Below, piece by piece: positions 8,293 to 16,106 of a DNA stretch of 61,230 nt. The position numbers were made by a program, and so were the translations under genes. Position 1 is the first letter of the stretch, and each line of letters starts with the position of its first letter. Below the pieces are notes generated by a model, which did no database searches, was not told the DNA's origin, and saw nothing but the letters and a program-made list of their open reading frames with translations. The DNA comes from CAZAYY01 sp964489525. GTDB taxonomy: Bacteria; Chloroflexota; Anaerolineae; Anaerolineales; JABWBV01. The DNA lies in NCBI GenBank assembly GCA_964489525.1, contig CAZAYY010000023.1, positions 1 to 61,230 on the forward strand. The letters are read 5' to 3'.

Positions 8293-11049
8293 TCAGCCGG
8301 TGTTGCGCAGCCCGGCTGAAATGCCATTAATGGTCAGCACAATGACATCGCGCAGCTTTTGGGCTGCTGGGCTTTCAGAGTCTGGCAGGGCCCGCAGGCG
8401 ACGGAGCATCTCCACCTGGATATAGTTCAGCGGATCAATATAGGGGTTGCGGTGCTGGATCGAACGCTGCAAGGTCGGGTCGCCGTCCAGCAGGCTGGTG
8501 TGACCCGTGATGGCCACAATTTGCTGGCAGAGCCGGTCATGTTCCTGACGAACCACAGCAAAAATGGACTGGGCCTTCTGCTGGTCTGGAACCAGGGATG
8601 TGTATAAAGCGGCAATATCCATATCGGCTTTAAGCAGGGACATTTCGGCGTTGTCTACCAGCGTGCTGAAAAAGGGCCATTCGGCATACATTTCTTTTAA
8701 CAAATCCAGCGAGGGGGCAGCTTCGAGGGCAGTTCCCAACCCATACCAGCCTGGAATATTAAAGCGGCTTTGCATCCAGGAAAACACCCAGGGAATCGCC
8801 CGAATTTTAATGACCTGGGGTGCGCTGTTCGCATCTTGCGAGGGACGGCTGGTCGGACGAGAGCCTATGCGCAGCCGGCGAATTTCATCCAGTGGGGTGG
8901 CGTGCTGCCAGAACTGCATAAAGTATGGGTCGCCATACAGCAGCGCATGGTAAGCCTGGCGAGCTACCTGGGACATACCAGAAAGGGACTGCTGCCAGGC
9001 ATCTACCCGGCCTGCATGCGGACCGGGCTGCTGGCGGCGCAGCAAAGGCTCGGCTGCAGCCAGCATCACCGCGTGAACCATTTGTTCCAGGTTGCGGTGG
9101 GCCAGGCCAGGGTTGGCGTAATGCGCTGCAATGGTTTCACCCTGAACCGTCATCCGAAAACGGCCTTGCAGCGTTCCGGGGGGTTGGGCGCGAATGGCCC
9201 GGTTTGCCGGACCACCGCCGCGTGCCACGGTTCCACCACGACCATGGAAGAAGGTGAGCTGCACCTGGTTTTCCTGGCAAATCCCACTGATGGCTTGCTG
9301 GGCCCGGTATAAGGCCCAATTGGCAGCCAGGTAGCCGCTGTCTTTATTGCTATCGGAATAGCCAATCATCACCATCTGGCGGTTGGCCCGGGTTTCTAAA
9401 TGCTGGCGATAAGCTGGCAGGGCGAACAAGGATGACAGGATGCCGGGGGCGTTTTGCAGGTCATCTACGGTTTCAAAGAGCGGAGAAATATCCAACCCAT
9501 CCTGGCAGCCCGCCCAACAGGCCAGCAAGAAAACCACCAGGATATCGGATGCACCCTGGGTCATGGAAATAATGAAAGGGCCAAGCAAGGCTTCGCCATA
9601 GGTTTCGCGAATCCTGGCCACCAGTTTGAACAGCGCCCAGGTTTTGGTGGTACCCGGGGTGATGCCGGGTTGGTCAGAAAGTTCCGGGCGGGGGCTCTCT
9701 AACAAGCCCACCAGCAAAGTCAATTTTTCTGGCTCGGTCAGCTGCTCAAAATCGGGGGTAATTTTCAGCCCCCGCAGAATTTCACCCAGGGCTGCCCGGA
9801 GGACACTGGCATCCTCGCGAATATCCAGGCGTGCCGTGTGCAGCCCAAAGATTTTCAACTGGGCTCGAATTTGACCGAGCATATCCCTGGCAATTGCCAG
9901 GGGTAGCGATTCGGCCACCATGCGCAGGGGTCTTTCAACGTCGGAAGCAGTGAGCGCAGGTTCGCCCGGAAGACCACCCAGCAAACGGGCAGGAACGTTT
10001 TCCTGGGATGCTGAAGCCAGGTCGTCTGCCAGCAGGGCAATCGCCTGGCGGTATGGTTCGTTGGAATAACGGTTGGCAAGGTAATCTACACGGGAAGGAA
10101 AGGGGCGGCGGCTTTCGAGCCAACCCGCCAGGCCAAACTGGGGTTGGTGCATCCGGTCACTGATGGACAGGCGGCGGGCCAGGGTGCGCAAAACGGCTCG
10201 ATGCTTTTCGACGGCCAGGCCGCGGTGCAGGCGAATGGCTTCCGCAGTTACCTGCGGAGTGACATTCGGGTTGCCATCCCGGTCCCCACCCACCCAGGAC
10301 GCCAGGCGCAGCCAGGGGTGTTGAATTTGCACACCAGGGTAATGAACAGCCAGGGCTTTTTCGAGGTCCCGATAGGTTTCTGGGATGACATTCCATAGGA
10401 TCTCATCCACAATATACAGGGCGGTTTTAATTTCGTCGGTTACTTCAGGCGTGGCTGTGCGGCTGCGTTCAGTCAACCACAGGCTGTGAATTTCCGCGTG
10501 AATGGAGGTTTCGATTTGCTCGACTTCGGTTTGCAGCAGGTCTGGGCTGTCCAGCGCCTGAACCAGCTCGTAAATATGAATCAGTTTGGACAACACAGAG
10601 CGGCGTTTGGCTTCGGTGGGGTGAGCGGTGAGCACCAGTTCGATGTCCAGGGCATTGACCAGTGACTGCATCTCATCTGGGGTCACTCCCCCATTCTTAA
10701 GAATCTCAACCGCCTCCATAACCGATTCTTTCGGTGCTCCGGGTTGAATTTCGCGTGCCCGGCTGCGCAGTACATCCACTCGCTGTTTTTCTTCTGCCAG
10801 GTTTACCAGGTCAAAGTATAGCGAGAAAGAAAGAGCGACCGCTTCGGCTGTGGCCGGGTTGATCTGCTGGACTTCCTGGGCTAATTTGAGTGCAGCCGTG
10901 TTGTCGCCGCTGCGGCGGGATTTTGCCAGGGCGCGGATGCGTTCTTCAATGTCGAAGACCCGGCGGGGTTCTTCTTCCACCAGCACGCGCCCAAGAATAT
11001 CCCCGAAAAGATGAATGGTTTTGGATAGTTCGTTGGATTGATTTGGCAT
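8293..11049 (-). CDS. ppc: phosphoenolpyruvate carboxylase
   Basis: 918 residues, normal for bacterial PEPC. Signature LTAHPTEAKRR (140-150, catalytic His143), the second signature VMIGYSDSNKDSGYLAANW, the Gly-rich FHGRGGTVARGGGP loop that holds the catalytic Arg, and the C-terminal RNPYIDPLN...GISAGLRNTG end are all present. It carboxylates PEP with bicarbonate to oxaloacetate, feeding the TCA cycle. Monocistronic by appearance: the neighbouring genes are convergent on one side and 196 bp away on the other. Confidence 0.97.
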   Translation of the reverse strand: MPNQSNELSKTIHLFGDILGRVLVEEEPRRVFDIEERIRALAKSRRSGDNTAALKLAQEVQQINPATAEAVALSFSLYFDLVNLAEEKQRVDVLRSRAREIQPGAPKESVMEAVEILKNGGVTPDEMQSLVNALDIELVLTAHPTEAKRRSVLSKLIHIYELVQALDSPDLLQTEVEQIETSIHAEIHSLWLTERSRTATPEVTDEIKTALYIVDEILWNVIPETYRDLEKALAVHYPGVQIQHPWLRLASWVGGDRDGNPNVTPQVTAEAIRLHRGLAVEKHRAVLRTLARRLSISDRMHQPQFGLAGWLESRRPFPSRVDYLANRYSNEPYRQAIALLADDLASASQENVPARLLGGLPGEPALTASDVERPLRMVAESLPLAIARDMLGQIRAQLKIFGLHTARLDIREDASVLRAALGEILRGLKITPDFEQLTEPEKLTLLVGLLESPRPELSDQPGITPGTTKTWALFKLVARIRETYGEALLGPFIISMTQGASDILVVFLLACWAGCQDGLDISPLFETVDDLQNAPGILSSLFALPAYRQHLETRANRQMVMIGYSDSNKDSGYLAANWALYRAQQAISGICQENQVQLTFFHGRGGTVARGGGPANRAIRAQPPGTLQGRFRMTVQGETIAAHYANPGLAHRNLEQMVHAVMLAAAEPLLRRQQPGPHAGRVDAWQQSLSGMSQVARQAYHALLYGDPYFMQFWQHATPLDEIRRLRIGSRPTSRPSQDANSAPQVIKIRAIPWVFSWMQSRFNIPGWYGLGTALEAAPSLDLLKEMYAEWPFFSTLVDNAEMSLLKADMDIAALYTSLVPDQQKAQSIFAVVRQEHDRLCQQIVAITGHTSLLDGDPTLQRSIQHRNPYIDPLNYIQVEMLRRLRALPDSESPAAQKLRDVIVLTINGISAGLRNTG

Positions 11050-11245
11050 GGGTGTATTTTAGCCGAAACCAGGCCAGTTTGGAAACATAAAACCGGCTGG
11101 AGGTATACGCAAAAGTTGTTAGAATTGCGGTTCTCACCTTCCAACCCCATCCCCATTCCCGGCGGAAAGGGGTCAGCCTCGGGTTTTCAAACCCCAGGCT
11201 GCATCCTCGCCACCCAACTGGACCGCCCCCCGTTCGCAACCCCGA

Positions 11246-11824
11246 TCAGGAATTTTGATCTTTGCGCCAGCAGTTGAACCCACACCATACCACCGCAGCC
11301 AGCCCAACCCCCAGCAAGCCCAGCCCAGCAATTTGCCAGGGAGCAAAGGAGCGGGCAGCAAACATACCCGTAGAGGCTGCCGGGTTTTCCACCACCACCG
11401 GAGGCTGCACCTCTGCGGGGCGCAGGGAAGCGGTGTGGACTTTACCGATGCCAGCGATCTCACTGAACGTGGCCACTTTGTCGGCATAATCCGTTTCGTG
11501 GCACTCCTGGCAAACCAAACCCTCCTGGTCGGCTGCATGAACAACCATGTTCAAATGGGCTTCTTCTTCAGTCAGCGCAGTCGGGTCGCCGCCATGGCAG
11601 CAGGTGCAGTCCATTTTCTGGTTGCACTGGCAGAACCACTTCCCCTGATCATAATTGTAATAGAGCAGTTCGTGGCAGGTGACACAAGCAGATTCACCAG
11701 GAGGGACGGTTTCCTGGGCCTGGACGGGCACTGCCACGCCAAACAGAACCACCAGGATCACGGCAAAGAAAACGATTTGCAATGGTTTGCGTCTATTTTG
11801 GATTTGAACAATGAGTCCGGACAT
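11246..11824 (-). CDS. membrane-anchored tri-haem c-type cytochrome
   Basis: 192 residues. A signal peptide (~17-36, ending in VQAQ) is followed by three haem-attachment motifs CVTCH, CTCCH and CQECH, plus an extra Cys-rich CQCNQKMDC stretch, then a Pro/Val linker and a C-terminal membrane helix (~165-185) with a short basic tail KDQNS. It should therefore display three c-haems on the outer face of the membrane and pass electrons in an anaerobic or metal-dependent chain. Family resembles small NapC/NrfH-like or cytochrome c3-like domains but I cannot place it exactly. It follows the XRE-cupin regulator by 42 bp on the same strand, probably one operon. Confidence 0.82.
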   Translation of the reverse strand: MSGLIVQIQNRRKPLQIVFFAVILVVLFGVAVPVQAQETVPPGESACVTCHELLYYNYDQGKWFCQCNQKMDCTCCHGGDPTALTEEEAHLNMVVHAADQEGLVCQECHETDYADKVATFSEIAGIGKVHTASLRPAEVQPPVVVENPAASTGMFAARSFAPWQIAGLGLLGVGLAAVVWCGFNCWRKDQNS

Positions 11825-11866
11825 TTGGACCTCCTCGTATGGTGGAGTAAATGCCCTTTCGGAAAT

Positions 11867-12478
11867 TCACTCCGGAATGGAATGGCGTTGGTGCGGCCTG
11901 TCGTTGTCATCTGTTGGGCAGATGATGAGTAAAACACGGGCAGCCTCTTGAGCCTGGGGGTTGCTCCAGGAATGTGGGAGATGGGCCTCAAAAATGAGGC
12001 TGTCCCCGGGTTCGAGCAGGTAATCTTGCCCTTCGATGGTGTAGGTAAGCTTCCCATCCAGGCAGTAAACCAGCTCCTGCCCGGTGTGGACGATGGGTCC
12101 TGGCCCGCTGTTTGTGCCAGGGCGAAGGATCAGCAGCAAGGGTTGGCCGCCGCGCAAGGTCAGCCCCCGGCCCAAATCTTCTATCCAACCATGGGTAAAG
12201 GCTGCCTGCGCCCGTTGGCCGGCTTTTTGAAAAACCACGCGCTGCTTTGGTTGATGGTTCTCAAAAAATGCCGTAATGGGCACCTGCAGCGCACCTGCAA
12301 GCTGCTGAAGCGTACTGACGCTTGGCGAATTTCTTCCGTTTTCAATCAGACTGAGCGTGTTAAAGTTCAACTGGCTGTATGCCGCCAGTTTGCGAATCGA
12401 GAGGCCTCTTTCCGTTCGCAGTTCTCGCAGGCGTTCGCCAATATTGACTTGGGATTCTTCTTGAAAGCCAGGTATCAT
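11867..12478 (-). CDS. XRE-family regulator with C-terminal cupin sensor domain
   Basis: Residues ~13-67 are a Cro/XRE helix-turn-helix (IGERLRELRTERGLSIRKLA ... SLIENGRNSPSVSTLQQLA). Residues ~110-190 are a cupin (HTGQELVYCLDGKLTYTIEG, LEPGDSLIFEAHLPHSW). This is the PuuR/SutR type of architecture, a one-component regulator that senses a small ligand. GAGG lies 8 nt before the ATG. The promoter at 12507-12535 overlaps a perfect palindrome, so it probably controls its own transcription and that of the downstream cytochrome. Confidence 0.9.
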   Translation of the reverse strand: MIPGFQEESQVNIGERLRELRTERGLSIRKLAAYSQLNFNTLSLIENGRNSPSVSTLQQLAGALQVPITAFFENHQPKQRVVFQKAGQRAQAAFTHGWIEDLGRGLTLRGGQPLLLILRPGTNSGPGPIVHTGQELVYCLDGKLTYTIEGQDYLLEPGDSLIFEAHLPHSWSNPQAQEAARVLLIICPTDDNDRPHQRHSIPE

Positions 12479-12506
12479 CGTCTTTTCCTCATCAGTTTAT
12501 ACCATT

Positions 12507-12544
12507 ATTATAGTACATACGCAGCCCAATTACAATACATTGTA
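12507..12544 (-). promoter_or_regulatory. promoter and overlapping palindromic operator of the XRE-cupin gene
   Basis: Minus strand: -35 TTGTAA (12530-12535), 17-bp spacer, -10 TATAAT (12507-12512). The palindrome TACAATACATTGTA (12531-12544, arms TACAAT/ATTGTA) covers the -35 box, a position where a bound regulator would block RNA polymerase. That the XRE protein binds here is an inference from position. Confidence 0.65.
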
Positions 12545-12683
12545 CGCATATTTTTATACATCGTTTGTGATAAGCATACCTAATCAATCAAAGTGACTGT
12601 CATCGCCAGGATAACAGTCACTTTGGTAGGGTCGTTTTAATGCCCGTGGTGAAGGGCAGTTGACAGGCGCCCGGTTTCAGGCT

Positions 12684-13154
12684 TCAGTTGGCTTTGATCA
12701 GGGTTTGCCCGGCAATGGTAAAGGTATATAGTTCCACATCCACAGGGTCGCTTTCAGCCTTCTTGGGAAGCTGGTTAGCAAACTCACCCGCCACCATAAA
12801 GGAATAGGATTTTACCTTCCAATGCTCTGGCACCCGGATGATCATCTGCCCGGCGATGCAGACCGAAACCAACAACACCGGCCGTTCGTCCAGGCCGGCA
12901 TCGCGCAGGTCCAGCTCGGTTTGCCCGGCCACCACCGAAACAACCCCCCCGCGGAAATCTTTGCGGGTGAGCACCTGTTGGGCTTCCCCTTGCAGCGCGC
13001 TGGCATAGGCAATGTCGCCCCGGCTGAAGCGCTTCAGCAGCCAGCTCAAGCCCTGCAGCCCAGCCACCAACCCGGCTCCTACCACCAGCAGGTTCCACAG
13101 GGCTTTGAGTGGGTTGCCGCCAGCACGTTTCATGTTTTTCTCTTTTGCAGACAT
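12684..13154 (-). CDS. small membrane-anchored LiaF-like protein
   Basis: 156 residues. One membrane helix at ~18-40 (ALWNLLVVGAGLVAGLQGLSW) and a C-terminal domain of repeated short beta strands (VVSVVAGQTELDLRDAG, VSVCIAGQMIIRVPEHW, TFTIAGQTLIKAN). The strand ladder with repeated AGQ turns recalls the C-terminal domain of LiaF / cell-wall-active antibiotics response proteins, in which each rung has a similar turn; I rate that as likely, not certain. GGAGG lies 6 nt upstream of the ATG. No two-component system is adjacent. Confidence 0.6.
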   Translation of the reverse strand: MSAKEKNMKRAGGNPLKALWNLLVVGAGLVAGLQGLSWLLKRFSRGDIAYASALQGEAQQVLTRKDFRGGVVSVVAGQTELDLRDAGLDERPVLLVSVCIAGQMIIRVPEHWKVKSYSFMVAGEFANQLPKKAESDPVDVELYTFTIAGQTLIKAN

Positions 13155-13210
13155 CGAACACCTCCATTTATGCTGATTTTCCTAAAGTTACCATCCATCA
13201 TCCTGAACAG

Positions 13211-14332
13211 TTAGATGGGTTCCAAGAAAAAGCCCTCGCGAGCCAGGATGTTGTTAAAAGCCAGGCGGCCATCCTCCAGCGCCTTCACCAACCAGGCCGG
13301 ATCGGTGGGCAGGAAAAGCTCGCCATATTCCCGTTCAACCCATGCCAAAGCGGCAGAACTGCCGCCATATGCGTTGGCCTGGTTTTTCAACACCGAAATT
13401 TGCAGGCTGCGAATTTGCGCGGCAAGCGATGCACCAAAAGTGCCAAACTCGAACACAGCCCCGAAATATTGGGCTTCTGGAAAAGCCGTTTGTACCAAAA
13501 CCGCCTCCCAATCCAGCATGTCGCCATTAACCTTGTAAAACTCCTCGGGGTTCGGCGCGGCCACCCTGGGCAGCCCGTAGCGGGATGCCAGTTCCTGGCT
13601 GGTGCGGGTTTCACGCGCCGATGTGACCAGGGTCATCTGGTCGCGCGGGCCGTAGCCGGTGTGCATATCCAGATGAAGCACGCGGCGGCAGCCAGCAAAC
13701 GCACTGCGGTACAAATCCATCATCACCCGGGTTTCGGGTTGGACAGCCTGGCCGCCGTAATACACCCCCGAGGGCATAATATACTGGCCCATCAGCGCGG
13801 CCTGGCGCAGCCGCCGGACCCCGTAGCGCAGCATGGTTGCCGGAACCCGCGCTTGAAAACCCAGGCGTTCCAGGGAAATCCGGCCCAGGGGACGCTGCGG
13901 GTTTAAAAACCAGGCCAGGTCGGGGTAATCCGGGTTGATATCCGCCAGGGAATCAAAACCAGCATCCACAAAATTGCGGTTGAGGTCCACATTTTTGGGG
14001 TTGCCCCGGTTGCGGTGTTTCATTCCCCAGGGGTTGATGGTGTGGATGAGCAGCAGGCCGGTGGTTTGGGGGTCCAGGCGGGGCAAAAATTCGGCCATGA
14101 ACAGTTCGAGCAAAGCAGCGCCGATGTAGCCCTCGATACCGTGCAGCCCGGTGGAAAGCACAAACAGGCGCTCTTTTTGAACCGTGGGCGCGCAGTACAA
14201 CCAGTCTATGGTCAGGTCTTCCCCGTACGGCAGGGCATGGCTGGAGAGCAGGGCGCCGTCCCACCGGTCGCGCAGGGTGGGCAGGTAAGCTCGAAAGCGA
14301 GCGCGGGATGTTTCGTAATTTTCTGGAATCAT
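13211..14332 (-). CDS. DUF2817 (M14-like) metallopeptidase
   Basis: 373 residues. LSTGLHGIEGYIGAALLELF supplies the zinc-binding H-x-x-E of the carboxypeptidase fold, and LIHTINPWGMKHRNRGNPKN plus VDLNRNF is the very conserved core of DUF2817; HLDMHTGYGPRDQ supplies the third zinc His. Such proteins are predicted zinc carboxypeptidases or amidohydrolases of unknown substrate. It starts 6 bp after the stop of the YfcC-type carrier, so the pair is probably an operon that imports and trims peptides or amino acid conjugates (inference). Confidence 0.82.
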   Translation of the reverse strand: MIPENYETSRARFRAYLPTLRDRWDGALLSSHALPYGEDLTIDWLYCAPTVQKERLFVLSTGLHGIEGYIGAALLELFMAEFLPRLDPQTTGLLLIHTINPWGMKHRNRGNPKNVDLNRNFVDAGFDSLADINPDYPDLAWFLNPQRPLGRISLERLGFQARVPATMLRYGVRRLRQAALMGQYIMPSGVYYGGQAVQPETRVMMDLYRSAFAGCRRVLHLDMHTGYGPRDQMTLVTSARETRTSQELASRYGLPRVAAPNPEEFYKVNGDMLDWEAVLVQTAFPEAQYFGAVFEFGTFGASLAAQIRSLQISVLKNQANAYGGSSAALAWVEREYGELFLPTDPAWLVKALEDGRLAFNNILAREGFFLEPI

Positions 14333-14338
14333 AATTAC

Positions 14339-15805
14339 CTAAAATGGACCGTAATTGATGGCAACCGCCACCGCCAGGAAAATGACCGTCGCGAGAAAAA
14401 CCCAAACCCAAAGCCCCAAAACCCAACGCAGCCACTTGGGATATGGGATAACCGTCAGGCTGAGGGTGATCAGCAAAGCGGCGTTGGTGGGGTAAGCCAT
14501 GTTGGAAAAGCCATCGCCAAAGGTATAGGCGCTGACGGCAATCTGGCGGTTGACCCCTACCAGGTCGGCCAGCGGCATGATGATGGGAATCAGCAAGAAG
14601 GCCTTTGCCGACCCGGAGGTAATAAACAGCTCCAACACCAGGGTGAGGCCGTAAATCATCAGCGCCGCGGCAAACGGGCTGGCGCCGGTGAAGGCGTTGT
14701 TGGCCCAATGCAGAATCGTGTCCAGGATGCCGCCCGAAGCGATAATGTGCTTAACACTGGCCGCCATCATCAACAGCGGAACCGCCGGGGCAATGCCCAC
14801 CAACCCGTCCCAGGCGGCTTTCCAGGCAGCCTTCCCTGCCCCCGAAAGCAGCCCGGCGCCGATGCCGCCAATCACAAACAGCAGCCCAGTCAGCGGCAGG
14901 GCGATATCGCGCAGAAATTCAATAAAAGGAAGCGCAACCAACACCACCAAAATCAGCCCAAAAAAGACCCCCAGGAAAATGGCCCCCCGGCGCATCTTGG
15001 GGTTGTCGTCCAGGCTCGAATCGAGCGCAAACCCGCCCATCCGGGCTTTGGCTGCCTGGTCTTCTTGAAACACAAGCGAGGCTTCAGGTTTGCGGTCAAT
15101 TTTGCGGGCATACAGGGTGATGAACACCGCCAGGATGATAAAAACCACAACAAATAAAACAATGCGCGGCCCGGCGCCGGAGTAAAGCGGCAGGTCAGAG
15201 AGCTGGTGGGCAATGCCAATGGTGAAGGGGTTAAACACGGCGGTGGAAAAACCGACGTTGGTCGCCAGCACCGACATCCCGAGCCCGACCAGCGAATCCC
15301 AACCCAGGTAGTAGGCCAGGCCAATCATCAGCGGCACCAGTGGAATCACCTCTTCAAAAATCCCGAAGAAAGTCCCCAGGGCCATAAAGAAAAAGGTGAT
15401 CACCACCAACAGCACATATTTGCGCCCGCCAAACTGCCTGACAATGCGCGAAATGACCGCTTGCAGAATGCCGCTGCGGTCCATCACCCCAAAGGCTGCC
15501 CCCACCAGCACAATAAAGAGAATAATCGGGATCACCTTGGTTAACCCATCGGGCGTAAAAAGCACCTCCACCGGGGCAGTGAACCAGCGCCAAACGGGAA
15601 AATCGGGCCGGGCGGTGAAGGCAAACGACTGCGGGTCAATCACTTCGCGCCCATCCAGGTCGTAACGGGCGTAGCTGCCGGCCGGGATGATGCGGGTGAG
15701 GACACCCGACACCATCATCAGGGCAAAAATGATCAGCACCGCCTGGATAAACGCCTTCTGGCTGATTTGTGCACCAGATTTCTGATGGGTTTCCGCTTTG
15801 GCCAT
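14339..15805 (-). CDS. YfcC-family basic amino acid/C4-dicarboxylate carrier
   Basis: Start taken at 15805, where GAGGAGG lies 9 nt upstream; the frame extends further upstream without a ribosome site. About 489 residues with 11-12 membrane segments. FALMMVSGVLTRIIPAGSYA followed by ~50 residues of periplasmic loop, MDRSGILQAVISRIV, and GSAKAFLLIPIIMPLADLVG are typical of the YfcC/ArcD-like branch of the ion transporter superfamily. Substrate probably an amino acid or peptide; not decided by sequence. Translationally close to the DUF2817 peptidase downstream. Confidence 0.83.
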   Translation of the reverse strand: MAKAETHQKSGAQISQKAFIQAVLIIFALMMVSGVLTRIIPAGSYARYDLDGREVIDPQSFAFTARPDFPVWRWFTAPVEVLFTPDGLTKVIPIILFIVLVGAAFGVMDRSGILQAVISRIVRQFGGRKYVLLVVITFFFMALGTFFGIFEEVIPLVPLMIGLAYYLGWDSLVGLGMSVLATNVGFSTAVFNPFTIGIAHQLSDLPLYSGAGPRIVLFVVVFIILAVFITLYARKIDRKPEASLVFQEDQAAKARMGGFALDSSLDDNPKMRRGAIFLGVFFGLILVVLVALPFIEFLRDIALPLTGLLFVIGGIGAGLLSGAGKAAWKAAWDGLVGIAPAVPLLMMAASVKHIIASGGILDTILHWANNAFTGASPFAAALMIYGLTLVLELFITSGSAKAFLLIPIIMPLADLVGVNRQIAVSAYTFGDGFSNMAYPTNAALLITLSLTVIPYPKWLRWVLGLWVWVFLATVIFLAVAVAINYGPF

Positions 15806-15900
15806 GGGGAAAATCCTCCTCGCTTCAGGATGCATGCTCAATGTTGCTGCTTCCATTATAAACCGGAAAATTATAAAGGTACCAAAATCTTTGTACCTCC

Positions 15901-15944
15901 TCAGCCCACCGCCCCCCAACCCAGGCTTTAGGGCGGGAGAGAGA
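15901..15944. repeat. dispersed ~50-bp C-rich/G-rich repeat, copy 1
   Basis: TCAGCCCACC...CCCCCCAACCCAGGCTTTAGGGCGGGAGAGA-type sequence. Near-identical copies lie at 27219-27268 (same orientation) and 28402-28452 (opposite orientation). All three are intergenic. The CAGGCTTTGGGGCGGGG part can pair with the upstream CCCC run, so each copy could fold as a hairpin. Confidence 0.65.
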
Positions 15945-15969
15945 ACAGAAAAATTGGCTTACCCCCAAG

Positions 15970-15987
15970 TGGGGACAATTGTCCCCA
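15970..15987. repeat. perfect 18-bp palindrome
   Basis: TGGGGACAATTGTCCCCA is a perfect palindrome in the divergent gap between the YfcC-type carrier (minus) and the Card1-like nuclease (plus). It could be an operator for either gene or a dispersed palindromic repeat; no second copy is seen in this window. Apart from this and the repeat at 15901-15944, the 301-bp gap holds a small inverted repeat GAGCAT/ATGCTC near 16045-16061. Confidence 0.6.
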
Positions 15988-16106
15988 AAAAAACGGGATA
16001 TTTGCCCCTGAACCAGGACAACAAAACCCGGTATGATGGATTGGAGCATTCAAGATGCTCCCCCCTGCAGCCGGATATTTTTTGATGAAAGAGAGGGATC
16101 CATCAT

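Noticed and set aside
11867..12478. Antisense 211-codon frame 11948-12583
   Set aside because: Opposes a clear XRE-cupin gene; shadow.
14015..15157. 380-codon plus-strand frame opposite the DUF2817 and YfcC genes
   Set aside because: Spans two real genes on the other strand; not a protein-like sequence.
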